Assembly (NCBI GenBank): GCA_965263345.1
Contig: CBDHHC010000012.1
Coordinates: 165,703 to 229,702 of the forward strand
Direction: 5' to 3'
Origin: CBDHHC01 sp965263345
GTDB taxonomy: Bacteria; Pseudomonadota; Alphaproteobacteria; Rhizobiales; CBDHHC01
DNA: 64,000 bases
Shown: positions 34,885 through 44,481 of the stretch, one piece after another
Numbering within the stretch: the first letter of the stretch is position 1
Layout: every line of letters begins with the position of its first letter
Translations under genes and position numbers: made by a program
The notes under the pieces: model-generated
Seen by the model: the letters and a program-made list of their open reading frames with translations, nothing else
The model's database searches: none
What the model was told of the DNA's origin: nothing

Positions 34885-36276
34885 ATGGTATCGATATTCA
34901 GGTTTCACTCCCGCATTTTATTTATTGCGTTGTTCGTCACACTCTCTCTTGTCCGGTTTGATACTCTGCAAGCCAAGGGTGCAGAGCCGCTCCCAGACTA
35001 TGTCATTAAAAAATTTGGCAAACCACCTGTTGTTCCGAAAGGCCCAATGAGCAAGGACTTACAAGCTGCTGTGAAAACGGCTTTTATCGATGGTATGCTT
35101 GAGTCAGGATGGGGGAAGAAGCAGACTGAAGCTCTTGATGAGATCTATAAGGCAAAAGATCCTCGCATCGTTTGGATTATCAGTGATTTGATGCGCTTTA
35201 TTTCACAACCTGACCTCAACGCGGTCCTTGCAAATGTTGCCTCAAAATTGCTTGATAAAAAATTCTCAAAAGGAGATCATTGGGGCACCGTTACTGATCA
35301 TCTTATTGCCTGGGATATTCCGGCGCCAACAAATTATTTACAAACAAAACGTGCTATTTTTACGACCATTGTGCCTGGTTGGGATAAGATTTTTGTTGAG
35401 GGCGATATTGACTGGAGACATGTTTCTTGGGGCGGCGTTCTGATTGATAATCGACCTTTTGATAAAACAGATGAAGATTGTAATTGTATTCCTGCTGCAG
35501 ACAATCCAGAAGTTAGCAGTGCAAAAGATGCGACCTGGCTTAAAGACACTGACATTGTTTTTGGAATTGAAGTGAATGGCGAGTATCGGGCTTATCCACG
35601 ACGCATCATGGAAGTTCGTGAGATGATCAATGATACATTAGGTGGAAGATCTCTTGGGATACCTTATTGTACTTTGTGTGGTGCCGCCCAGGCTTATTAT
35701 ACAGACCAATTGCCTGATGGAATTAAGCGCCCTGTATTGCGCACATCAGGACTTCTCATCCGGTCAAATAAAGTGATGTATGATATCAATAGCTATTCGG
35801 TGTTTGATACGTTTCTTGGCAAAGCCGTGACAGGACCTCTTGCGAAAAAGAAGTTGCAGCTGAAACAAGTCAGTGTTTTAACAACTGAGTGGGGAACATG
35901 GAAGAAAGCTCATCCAGAAACAACTGTTCTTGTCGAGAAACTTGCGCTTGGACGAGATTTTGATTTTCGGAATGGCCGAGATGCGAATGGACCAATTTTC
36001 CCGGTTGGTGATGTTGATCCACGTTTGCCTGTTCATGAGGATGTTATTGGTGTGATTGCAGCCTCAGGAAAACCAATTGCCTTTCAGCGTAGCAAGGCCT
36101 TTGTTGCTTTGAAAAACGGCAAAGAGATTGCTTTTGAAAATATTCGCCTGAAACTTGATGGCGGTGGGATTAAAGCCGTTGACAAAGATGGCAAAGATCT
36201 TGGAAGTCATCAGGCCTTCTGGTTTGCCTGGTCACAGTTTCATCCTAAAACCGCACTTTGGCCTGAGGCTGGGTGA
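34885..36276 (+). CDS. Secreted DUF3179-domain protein
   Basis: A 463-residue exported protein: Arg-containing start, hydrophobic core to about residue 26 and a LQAKGAEPLPDY mature start. The N-terminal part (60-160) has HEAT-like helical pairs; the rest carries the DUF3179 hallmark GIPYCTLCGAAQAYYT (about 262-277), with two cysteines three apart, and RTSGLLIRSNKVMYD. The domain is frequent in marine bacteria and archaea and its function is not known; the paired cysteines suggest metal or disulfide chemistry. AAAGG precedes the ATG by nine bases. It is monocistronic. Confidence 0.85.
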   Translation: MVSIFRFHSRILFIALFVTLSLVRFDTLQAKGAEPLPDYVIKKFGKPPVVPKGPMSKDLQAAVKTAFIDGMLESGWGKKQTEALDEIYKAKDPRIVWIISDLMRFISQPDLNAVLANVASKLLDKKFSKGDHWGTVTDHLIAWDIPAPTNYLQTKRAIFTTIVPGWDKIFVEGDIDWRHVSWGGVLIDNRPFDKTDEDCNCIPAADNPEVSSAKDATWLKDTDIVFGIEVNGEYRAYPRRIMEVREMINDTLGGRSLGIPYCTLCGAAQAYYTDQLPDGIKRPVLRTSGLLIRSNKVMYDINSYSVFDTFLGKAVTGPLAKKKLQLKQVSVLTTEWGTWKKAHPETTVLVEKLALGRDFDFRNGRDANGPIFPVGDVDPRLPVHEDVIGVIAASGKPIAFQRSKAFVALKNGKEIAFENIRLKLDGGGIKAVDKDGKDLGSHQAFWFAWSQFHPKTALWPEAG

Positions 36277-37208
36277 GGTTTTGGTGAGAAGACCACTTAT
36301 TGAGAGAATCGTCTGAATTTTGGGGACAGGTTTTTATTAACCTGTCCTGAAGAACTCATGCCACTACATTCGATGTTACAGTAAGTCAAGGTTCTCATCA
36401 ACACTAGATTAGTATTGACGAAGCCAAACTCTGCGAATGGACACCCGAGACCTTTTTTCTGATACCCGCTCCCCCTCAAAATGTGACCCACTAATGTACC
36501 AACTCTTCCTGGTTGATTATAGATAAGAAAGCAAAACATTGTCCTTAATATATTCTCTAAATCTCTTTTGTTTGTCAGAATTTAGGACATGCGTCTGCCC
36601 CCTCAAAATGATACGCTGTACCATCAAAAACTAATTCAGGGACACGGTGCCATGAAAGGCTTCAATCCACACGCGGCCATATCTTCGATAAGTAGAAAAG
36701 CATTAAGCGCAAACATATCAAATCTGATCTGTCTTCACAATGTATAAGACTTTATCTGCTCCCTGACAGCTGCGAAAGTATCAACACATCGCTCATTATC
36801 TAAATGCCTATATCAAATTTTTCTCCTGGGACCCAAAATTCATGCACGATCTCAATTCCTTGCCGCGATATGTGCTTTTTTAAACTTCTAGCATATTAAT
36901 TTGAAAAATCAGCTCTGCTACTGTTGCCAGAATTACCCCCAAGATGGGGTCAGGGAATGACGTCAAGAAGTCAATATCGCTGGTCTTACTTCGTAAGGCT
37001 TCTTTATAAATGCCCAAAATTTATGAGATAGCAGCCACCAACAGATTTAGCATTACCGCCACCACCAGATTTGGTATACACCTTCCCTATCCAGACTTAA
37101 TACAACTACTACCTTCACTCCGCTGATAATACTCCTTATATTTTTAGAATTAAATAACATAACTCTTAGAATTTTATTCGATGCTTCTAAGAGTGAGGAG
37201 ATTTTTAA
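36277..37208. other. Decayed non-coding region, possible mobile-element remnant
   Basis: About 930 bases between the DUF3179 gene and a MAPEG remnant without an intact frame. A perfect 9-bp stem GGACAGGTT/AACCTGTCC with a TTTATT loop lies at about 36323-36346. Two copies of a CCCCCTCAAAATG string occur (about 36472 and 36600), and short phrases resembling the start of REP-associated transposases appear in broken frames on the minus strand. The resemblance is weak. Confidence 0.3.
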
Positions 37209-37618
37209 ATGGTTATTAGCCAATTTCTATCATTTATGCAGCTAAAATTAGTATTCCTTTTCGTTATTTATTAGCTGAAAGAGTTAAGAGTTATTTTAGG
37301 TATCCTACTTCTTATCGAAGATCGGCCCGTGTTGGTCTTGGTGATGGGGGAGATGATATTTTGCTTCGACGGATGCGTGTCCATGCAAATTTTACAGAAT
37401 ATGCTCCGCTTTGTTTGTTACTAATGTGTTTTATGGAGTTGCAGGGAAAACCAGATTGGGCCTTGCATATTGTTGGCGGCCTTTTGCTTTTGGGACGATT
37501 TGGGCATGCTTATGGTGTCAGTCAATCCCCTGAAAATATCTCATGGAGAGTATTTGGTATGGCTTTAACATTCACAGCCCTACTTTTGGGCGCGTTGGCT
37601 GGTCTTATTCCATTTTAA
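37209..37618 (+). pseudogene. MAPEG-family membrane protein without a usable start
   Basis: The frame open from 37220 to 37618 encodes a MAPEG protein: PISIIYAAKISIPFRYLLAE, then RVGLGDGGDDILLRRMRVH and ANFTEYAPLCLLLMCFMELQ, then three further membrane segments. MAPEG proteins are small four-helix glutathione-dependent membrane enzymes. No ATG, GTG or TTG is available in frame until TTG at 37361, which would remove the first helix and the active-site loop. An ATG at 37209 lies one frame off and is separated from the main frame by a TAG at 37217. A one-base lesion near the start is the simplest explanation. Confidence 0.65.
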
Positions 37619-37774
37619 GATAAAGCCATTTGTATTGTAGCGTAAACTTCTTAGCAGGGAAGGCGCTTTGAGCCAGACCTGCAAACTTCCCTCCCCCGCG
37701 ACAGAACGCCAACTTACCTTCACACATTTCTTTAATTATATAAATTTCAGAAATTCTTGAAATTGGAGAAATTA

Positions 37775-38350
37775 ATGAACCTGCCGGAAACAACGCAGAA
37801 TTTTGTCCTGCATTTTGGGGAGATGGGCTCACGTTGGGGAATTAGTCGGACCGTTGGACAGATTTATGCTGTTTTGTTTCTGTCTAAATCTCCTCTGAAT
37901 GCAGAACAAATTACTGAAGCTCTTGGCTTTTCACGCTCTAATGTCTCGATGGGACTGAAAGAATTACAGGCCTGGAATCTTGTTCAACTTAAACATATTC
38001 CTAATGACCGACGGGATTATTTTACGACACCGGAAGATATCTGGGAGATTGTTCGAATACTAGCAGAAGAGCGAAAGAAGCGGGAAATTGATCCTACTTT
38101 GACGATGCTGCGTGAGGTTTTGGTGCAAACCCCTTCTGGGGAAGAAGAAGTTTATGCGCAAGAACGTATGGCGGAATTGCACGATCTGATTGAACAGCTT
38201 ACGGGCTGGTATGAGGATGTGCGCAAATTGGAGAATGAAAGCCTCATAGCGCTTCTCACACTTGGGTCTAAGGTTCAAAAGATCTTTGAAATGAAAGATA
38301 AACTGACTGTTATTTCTGGATTTAAAAAGAAATCTCAGAAGTCTGATTGA
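37775..38350 (+). CDS. GbsR/MarR-type transcriptional regulator
   Basis: About 191 residues. The N-terminal winged helix includes LNAEQITEALGFSRSNVSMG (about 45-64) followed by the wing LVQLKHIPNDRRDYFTTP; the C-terminal half is a long helical dimerisation region (ERMAELHDLIEQLTGWYED). This matches the GbsR branch. It precedes the two oxidase genes by 20 bp on the same strand and therefore probably controls them. The ATG at 37775 follows GGAGAAATTA and is preferred to a TTG six codons earlier. Confidence 0.85.
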   Translation: MNLPETTQNFVLHFGEMGSRWGISRTVGQIYAVLFLSKSPLNAEQITEALGFSRSNVSMGLKELQAWNLVQLKHIPNDRRDYFTTPEDIWEIVRILAEERKKREIDPTLTMLREVLVQTPSGEEEVYAQERMAELHDLIEQLTGWYEDVRKLENESLIALLTLGSKVQKIFEMKDKLTVISGFKKKSQKSD

Positions 38351-38370
38351 ATATAAAAAGGATATTTATT

Positions 38371-39729
38371 ATGGATGCACTGATGCTTGCCCGCATCCAA
38401 TTTGGAGCGAATATTTCTTTCCATATTTTATTTCCCACGATTACCATCGCTCTGGGTTGGGTTCTGCTTTATTTTAAACTTATGTATTCGCGTAGCGGCA
38501 ACCAGAAATGGATGGATGCTTACTTTTTCTGGGTGAAAGTTTTTGCGCTTTCCTTTGCGCTTGGTGTGGTTTCCGGCATCACGATGAGTTTTCAGTTTGG
38601 AACCAACTGGCCTGGCTTTATGGAGAAAGTCGGGAATATTGCAGGCCCTCTTCTTGCCTATGAAGTCCTTACAGCATTCTTTTTAGAAGCTGTTTTCCTT
38701 GGCATTATGTTATTTGGGTTTAGTAAGGTTTCGAACCGTGTTCATACACTTGCAACATTTCTCGTAGCCTTTGGAACGACGATGTCTGCCTTTTGGATTA
38801 TTGTTTTGAATTCCTGGATGCATACGCCTGTTGGGTATATTGTTAGAGATGGTATTGTTTATGCGACGGACTGGTGGGAGATTATTTTTAACCCATCTAT
38901 GCCTTATCGACTTAGCCATAAACTGATTGCTTCTGGGCTTACCGTTGCTTTTCTTATTGCTGGTATTTCGGCCTATCGCTGGCTTCTTAATGATCGTTCA
39001 GAAGGAGTTAAAGCGGCTCTTAAAACCGGTGTAATCTTGGCTGCTATCCTTATCCCGATACAAATATTTTCTGGGGACCAACATGGGTTGAACACGTTAG
39101 AACATCAACCGCAGAAAGTTGCTGCGATGGAAGCTAACTGGGATACACAGGGCAATGTTCCTCTTGTTCTGTTCGCATTGCCTGATGAAAAAGCGCAGAA
39201 AAATCATTTTGAAATTACGATCCCTAATGGCGCCAGCCTTATTTTGAAACATAAGACAACAGGTGTTGTTCCTGGTTTGAAAGACTATGTCAAAGAAGAT
39301 GGAACGGTCTTGCATCCTCCCGTTGCGCCTGTGTTCTTTTCATTTAGACTTATGGTTGGTGTTGGGGTTCTTATGCTTCTAGTTTCCTGGTTTGCAACGT
39401 GGACACTTTGGAAGCAAGGCTCGTTAACTCCCTGGCTTGCGCGAGGTCTTGTGGCAATGACATTTTCTGGTTGGGTGGCAACACTTGCAGGCTGGTATAC
39501 CACAGAAATTGGACGACAGCCCTGGTTGGTTACCGGTGTATTGCAAACTTCTGAGGCTGTTTCAGACGTTGCAGCCCCTGTTATCGGCGCAACACTTTTC
39601 GTTTACTTAGCGATCTATATCGCGCTTACAACGGCTTATGTTTATACGCTGTTCTATCTTGCCAGAAAAGCGAGTGACCCTGATCATGTGCCAGATTATG
39701 CACCCTTTAAACCTATCCCAGCGCAATAA
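38371..39729 (+). CDS. cioA: Cytochrome bd-type (cyanide-insensitive) ubiquinol oxidase subunit I
   Basis: A 452-residue membrane protein, the haem-bearing subunit of a bd-type quinol oxidase that reduces oxygen to water. His18 in the first helix (FGANISFHILFPT) and the later YRLSHKLIAS His are the expected haem b ligands; GWYTTEIGRQPWLVTG is the signature near the haem b558 region. The quinone loop is short, as in the CIO group rather than E. coli CydA of about 520 residues. AAAAGGA precedes the ATG at 38371. It forms an operon with the regulator and subunit II. Confidence 0.92.
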   Translation: MDALMLARIQFGANISFHILFPTITIALGWVLLYFKLMYSRSGNQKWMDAYFFWVKVFALSFALGVVSGITMSFQFGTNWPGFMEKVGNIAGPLLAYEVLTAFFLEAVFLGIMLFGFSKVSNRVHTLATFLVAFGTTMSAFWIIVLNSWMHTPVGYIVRDGIVYATDWWEIIFNPSMPYRLSHKLIASGLTVAFLIAGISAYRWLLNDRSEGVKAALKTGVILAAILIPIQIFSGDQHGLNTLEHQPQKVAAMEANWDTQGNVPLVLFALPDEKAQKNHFEITIPNGASLILKHKTTGVVPGLKDYVKEDGTVLHPPVAPVFFSFRLMVGVGVLMLLVSWFATWTLWKQGSLTPWLARGLVAMTFSGWVATLAGWYTTEIGRQPWLVTGVLQTSEAVSDVAAPVIGATLFVYLAIYIALTTAYVYTLFYLARKASDPDHVPDYAPFKPIPAQ

Positions 39730-39740
39730 GGAGATTTGAG

Positions 39741-40748
39741 ATGATTTATGATACTGCTCCGATTTGGTTGCCCGTTGTTTTTGCTTTCCTTATGGGATTA
39801 TCCATTCTGATCTATGTGATGCTGGATGGCTATGATCTTGGTGTTGGTATCCTCACGGCAAATGTAGAAGACAAAGATAAAGATACGATGATTGCTTCAA
39901 TTGGTCCTTTCTGGGATGCGAATGAGACATGGCTCGTCCTTGCGGTTGGTTTGCTTTTGGTGGCTTTTCCAATTGCACATGGCATTATTTTAACGGCTCT
40001 TTATATTCCCGTGTTTGTTATGCTGGTTGGTTTAATTTTGCGCGGGGTTGCTTTTGAGTTTCGTGCAAAAGCGTCTCCTGAGAAAAAATACATCTGGAAC
40101 TGGAGCTTCTTTGCAGGGTCCTTTATGACAGCTCTTTCTCAAGGCTTCATGCTGGGGATGTATATTATGGGGTTAACCTGGACCTTTACGCACATATTGT
40201 TTAGTTTGTTAATCGCACTTTGTCTTGCAGCTGCTTATGTCTTGATTGGGTCTTGCTGGCTTATTCTTAAAACAAGCGGAGATCTTCAAAAGAAAGCGAT
40301 TGCTTGGGCACAGTCTTCTTTGCTCTTTACTGCTCTTGGTATGGCAGCTGTTTCTCTTGCTACGCCAATCATGAGTGAACGTATTTTTTCAAAGTGGTTC
40401 GCAATCCCAGAGATCCTTTTGCTGGCTCCTTTGCCTTTGTTCTCAGGTGTTGTGTTTCTCACGATTTATATTGTTTTAAAGAAAATGCCTTTCAAAGACG
40501 ATGATTTTGCGTGGTTGCCTTATGCTCTGACTGTTTGTCTCTTCACATTTGGATTTTTTGGATTAGCTTACTCATTCTATCCGTATGTTGTGCCTGATAA
40601 GCTGACAATATATGAGGCTGCTGCAGCTCCTGAGAGTCTCGCGATCATACTCGCTGGTACTCTTGTGGTTCTTCCTACCATTATAGGTTATACGATTTTT
40701 GCCTATATTGTGTTTAGAGGTAAAGCGACTGCACTTAAATATAATTAA
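39741..40748 (+). CDS. cioB: Cytochrome bd-type (cyanide-insensitive) ubiquinol oxidase subunit II
   Basis: A 335-residue protein with eight to nine membrane helices. The signature MLDGYDLGVGILTA (about 28-41) and GPFWDANETWLVLAVG are characteristic of CydB/CioB. It pairs with subunit I, whose stop lies 11 bp upstream with AAGGAG in between. No small CydX-like gene follows; only a minus-strand gene begins 22 bp on. Confidence 0.93.
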   Translation: MIYDTAPIWLPVVFAFLMGLSILIYVMLDGYDLGVGILTANVEDKDKDTMIASIGPFWDANETWLVLAVGLLLVAFPIAHGIILTALYIPVFVMLVGLILRGVAFEFRAKASPEKKYIWNWSFFAGSFMTALSQGFMLGMYIMGLTWTFTHILFSLLIALCLAAAYVLIGSCWLILKTSGDLQKKAIAWAQSSLLFTALGMAAVSLATPIMSERIFSKWFAIPEILLLAPLPLFSGVVFLTIYIVLKKMPFKDDDFAWLPYALTVCLFTFGFFGLAYSFYPYVVPDKLTIYEAAAAPESLAIILAGTLVVLPTIIGYTIFAYIVFRGKATALKYN

Positions 40749-40770
40749 GTTATGTCATTAAGTTTTCAAT

Positions 40771-42516
40771 TTAATGAAGCCGTTTGATGACGGCTTCACT
40801 GAATGCCTGTCTTGCTGCTAGCTCTCTTGGCAATCCTTCTTCCTGGAAAACATGCTTTGCAGTATCCTGAATGATCTCACAGGCTTTTATATACAAAGCC
40901 CTGGATTTTTGAGGGTCACATAATTGGCTATTCATTTCACTGCAGACAATTGGAGACGAACGCCAATTATTTAAATTAAATTGTTTTGGCAGTAATAATT
41001 TTCTTAAAATATAGAGAATTTGGAATCTGTAATTTTCAAAAATTGTATCTATCACTTTTTCTGTTCTTAAGGCATGAAAACGATACATTGCCAAAGATGC
41101 TGAATAATATGGATCTAAAGAATGTTCGGAGTTAAAAATCTCTTCTGGAATGCAATCACGTAAAGATTTAAGGTGATTGATGGCATCATGGGGGCGCCCT
41201 AAGAACATAGAGGCAAAATTCTGAATTTGCTCTTTTATGGTTATGATCCTAGTTGCTTCCAATTGCTGATTGCTACTAAATTCTCCTTGCCGAACATCAT
41301 AATATAATCTTTCCCGGTTTCCGCCAATTGTTGAGGCTCTATAGTATTCAGCTAGTCTTCTGTTGAAAGGTTGTAAGCTTAATATGTGCTCGTCTGTCAC
41401 TGTGGTCTGACTGTTACTGGCTTGAATGATCCGCCCGATAATGTGTTCGTTTCTAGTAACAACTATTTTTGCTGGTATCAGGATATCCTGTCCTTTTATT
41501 GCGTCTCTGTTAGCAAATAAAATATTTGATGTCTGACATCCATTGACAATTTGATAGTCAAACATTGTCAATTTGGGACCAATATCTTCATGATCCCGGC
41601 ATACGATTGTGATGCCATTGTTCAGAATTGGAAAGATTGTGGAGTCTTCCCCATTCAGAGTTTCATTTATTCCTGCATTTACAAAATTATCTTTCCCTTG
41701 AAAGCCTCTCACATTTTCAAGGAAAATATTTCTATCAATACGCTTTAAAACAGGGTGCTGAATGATTGAAATTAAATCTTCAGCCATTATGGTTCCTAAA
41801 AATGCTTTACGGACACCTGGCATGCTTGGCATTTCACTCAGACCGTATGTGTGGATCTCACCTTTATTCCGTCTGATCAGAGTCCGGCGCATATCGAGAA
41901 CATTGCGAAAGTCTAAAGGTGTGAATTCAACTTTCCGAAATTTGGAATGCTCATTCACAAGTTTTTTGGCACCACGGATGGCACCTTCCAGGACCTGGTC
42001 ATTTTTCCATTGCCCGTTTGAGACATAGTAGAGTTCTACTTCGGGCCTGGCATACCCTTCTTCCTCAATCATCTGAAGGACTTCATCTTTTAAGCTTGCG
42101 ACTTTTAATAGTCTTGCATTTTTCGGTCCCAGGTCATCATTTTTGAAAAAACTCCAAACACCATATGCAAAAGCTGTCATCTTTTGTTGTTTAAATTCAC
42201 GCTCCATTGTTGCCTGAATGAAGATGAATTTTAGTCGACACTCTTGTTCTGATAAGATGATTTGTCTGGCTTGCTCAATGGTTGTGATCAACTGATCATT
42301 TAAGGTGATTGCAGCTCCATCAATACCCGTATCATTTTGACCATCTACAAATATATCATGGATATCATACGAGTTTCTAACACAAGGTAGAATGATATTA
42401 TCCACAGCATAGAGAGAAAATAATATAGGCTTATTAGTATCTTTTATTTTTCTTTTTTTGGAATAATCACTTAAAAGCTGCTCTACAGTGAGCTCTACTG
42501 CTGTTAACGCACCCAT
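40771..42516 (-). CDS. AIPR-family protein (abortive infection/phage resistance type)
   Basis: A 581-residue soluble protein. The AIPR hallmark blocks appear in order in the middle: FPILNNGITIVCRDHED, then YQIVNGCQTSNILFANRD, then IGRIIQASNSQTTV and RLAEYYRAS. The N-terminal 200 residues, with the FIFIQATMEREFKQQKM stretch and an Asp-rich DGQNDTGIDGAAI, look like a restriction-endonuclease-type fold (D and Q-x-T spacing). AIPR proteins occur in abortive-infection and phage-resistance loci. Here it stands alone, without methylase or helicase, between an oxidase operon and a dipeptidase. Confidence 0.85.
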   Translation of the reverse strand: MGALTAVELTVEQLLSDYSKKRKIKDTNKPILFSLYAVDNIILPCVRNSYDIHDIFVDGQNDTGIDGAAITLNDQLITTIEQARQIILSEQECRLKFIFIQATMEREFKQQKMTAFAYGVWSFFKNDDLGPKNARLLKVASLKDEVLQMIEEEGYARPEVELYYVSNGQWKNDQVLEGAIRGAKKLVNEHSKFRKVEFTPLDFRNVLDMRRTLIRRNKGEIHTYGLSEMPSMPGVRKAFLGTIMAEDLISIIQHPVLKRIDRNIFLENVRGFQGKDNFVNAGINETLNGEDSTIFPILNNGITIVCRDHEDIGPKLTMFDYQIVNGCQTSNILFANRDAIKGQDILIPAKIVVTRNEHIIGRIIQASNSQTTVTDEHILSLQPFNRRLAEYYRASTIGGNRERLYYDVRQGEFSSNQQLEATRIITIKEQIQNFASMFLGRPHDAINHLKSLRDCIPEEIFNSEHSLDPYYSASLAMYRFHALRTEKVIDTIFENYRFQILYILRKLLLPKQFNLNNWRSSPIVCSEMNSQLCDPQKSRALYIKACEIIQDTAKHVFQEEGLPRELAARQAFSEAVIKRLH

Positions 42517-42786
42517 TTATACTCCTTATATATTTGGAGAAACATATATAATTCTTATTTTTAAAAATATAAAGATGTTTTTCATGAATAAATATTAGTT
42601 ATCAAGAGTATAAAAAGAAGGAAATATTATTATATACTAGACTTATACGAAATACTTCGCAAATTATACTTATGCATAAGTATTTGGGGATAAGGCCATA
42701 ATGATTAGGTTAAGTCGGCAAAAGGCTGTAGTATCTTTATTGTATCCTTATAAAACGAATTTGTATGGTGAACTGTGGGGGGCATA

Positions 42787-44193
42787 ATGACAAAAATACT
42801 AGAACCAGTTCTTGAGAAATTGGATTCTACTACAGACGACTCTTTGCAAAGATTATTTCAACTTTTAAAAATCCCAAGCATTTCAACTGATCCAGATAAT
42901 CACCATAAAGACTGCGTTCTTGCTGCCGAGTATTGCATTCAATTGCTCAAAGAGATTGGTTTTGAAACTCATTTATATGAGACAAAGGGTGAACCAATTG
43001 TTGTTGGTCACTATACTCCTAAAGTCTCAACTTCAGGGCCTCATGTCCTCTTTTATGGTCACTATGATGTTCAACCTGAAGATCCGGTTGATTTATGGGA
43101 TACGCCTGCGTTCTCTCCACAAATTCTTGAAGATGAAATCCATGGAAAAGTGATTGCTGGTCGAGGCTCTTCAGATGATAAAGGACAGCTGATGACGTTT
43201 CTAGAAGCTTGCCGGTCATGGAAGTCTGTACATGGAGATTTGCCTTTACGTATTACCGTTCTGTTCGAAGGTGAAGAAGAATCTGGCAGTCCAAGTTTGC
43301 CAAATTTTTTTGCTGCTCATAAAGATGAAATCAAAGCAGATATTGCATTAGTCTGTGATACTAGCCAGTGGGATGTTGATACACCTGCCATTACAACCAT
43401 GCTGCGTGGTTTAGCCTATACAGAACTGACGATTACAGGCCCTGACCGTGACCTTCATTCAGGTCATTATGGAGGGGTTGTTATGAATCCTATACGTGCA
43501 CTCACAAATATTCTTGGAGATTTGTATGACGATGAGGGACGTATACAGATACCAAATTTTTATGATGATGTTGTGCTACCCGATGAAGAACAGCTCCAAC
43601 AATGGAAACACATCAATTTTTCCTCCCAAGATTTCCTGGGATCTGTGGGATTAAGTCAACCTGCTGGCGAGATAAATTTCAGTCCATTGGAACAACTTTG
43701 GTCACGACCCTCGATTGAAATTAATGGAATTCAAGGTGGTTATACAGGACCTGGAAGCAAGACTGTTATACCTGAATCGGCCTTTGCAAAAGTGTCTTTT
43801 AGACTTGTTGCTAATCAAAACCCAGATGAGGTCCTTGAGAATTTTAAACTATTTGTTCGCGAGCGTTTGCCAAAAGATTGCAAAGTGGAGTTTAAAGGCA
43901 ACCATGCTTCTCCGGCTGTTAAGTTTGAGACCTCCACTAAGTATATGCAGTCTGCATCACAGGCCCTGAGCGATGAGTTTTCCAAGCCTGCACTTTTGAT
44001 TGGATGTGGCGCTTCTATTCCTATTGTTGAATCTTTTAAAACAGAACTTGGAATGGAAACATTGCTGATTGGTTTCGCTCTTGATGATGACCGGATCCAT
44101 TCTCCTAACGAAAAATATAATCTTTCAAGTTTCAATCGTGGCAAACGTTCTTGGGCACGGATTTTAAATGCGATTTCTCAAATAGAATCTTAA
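42787..44193 (+). CDS. M20-family metallo-dipeptidase
   Basis: About 468 residues. The zinc ligands of the M20 family are visible: FYGHYDVQPEDP (about 88-99), the bridging Asp in GRGSSDDKGQ, the Glu pair in LFEGEEESGSPS, and the C-terminal His in DDRIHSPNEKYN. A lid domain occupies about 205-325. Proteins of this length hydrolyse dipeptides with broad specificity in the cytoplasm. GGGGGG lies seven bases before the ATG at 42787; a GTG four codons earlier is less likely. A small MafI-like gene follows after 12 bp. Confidence 0.92.
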   Translation: MTKILEPVLEKLDSTTDDSLQRLFQLLKIPSISTDPDNHHKDCVLAAEYCIQLLKEIGFETHLYETKGEPIVVGHYTPKVSTSGPHVLFYGHYDVQPEDPVDLWDTPAFSPQILEDEIHGKVIAGRGSSDDKGQLMTFLEACRSWKSVHGDLPLRITVLFEGEEESGSPSLPNFFAAHKDEIKADIALVCDTSQWDVDTPAITTMLRGLAYTELTITGPDRDLHSGHYGGVVMNPIRALTNILGDLYDDEGRIQIPNFYDDVVLPDEEQLQQWKHINFSSQDFLGSVGLSQPAGEINFSPLEQLWSRPSIEINGIQGGYTGPGSKTVIPESAFAKVSFRLVANQNPDEVLENFKLFVRERLPKDCKVEFKGNHASPAVKFETSTKYMQSASQALSDEFSKPALLIGCGASIPIVESFKTELGMETLLIGFALDDDRIHSPNEKYNLSSFNRGKRSWARILNAISQIES

Positions 44194-44205
44194 AGGGGTT
44201 TACAT

Positions 44206-44481
44206 ATGCTATGGTTTCGCAAACCAAGAGCCAAAAAACAAGTTGTTGCTCTGTTAGAACAAATGAGCAGCCGACTTAGTGAAAGCGAATTTGAAGAAGT
44301 TCATAGTCTTATTCATATACATGAAGAATTTGGTGCTGCTCTCGACTTACTGTCTAAATCCTTATATGAACATCAAGTTGAAATAAGCCAGGATGAATAT
44401 ACCAGCATACAAACTATCTGTAATAAACTTGAGATGCCGCAATCAATCTGGGAACCTCTTGAAGCGATTACCCGTGATTAG
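44206..44481 (+). CDS. Small MafI-like immunity-type protein
   Basis: A 91-residue helical acidic protein. The phrase LSESEFEEVHSLIHIHEEFG followed by AALDLLSKSLYEHQVEIS resembles MafI-family immunity proteins, in which a surface of Glu residues precedes a YE-x-x-I motif. It is translationally close to the M20 dipeptidase (12 bp). No toxin gene lies near. A general small helical protein serving the dipeptidase is also possible. Confidence 0.55.
   Translation: MLWFRKPRAKKQVVALLEQMSSRLSESEFEEVHSLIHIHEEFGAALDLLSKSLYEHQVEISQDEYTSIQTICNKLEMPQSIWEPLEAITRD

Noticed and set aside
36472..36660. REP-associated transposase gene
   Set aside because: Only short phrases in broken frames recall the family; there is no intact frame or clear terminal repeat, so it is listed only as a decayed region.
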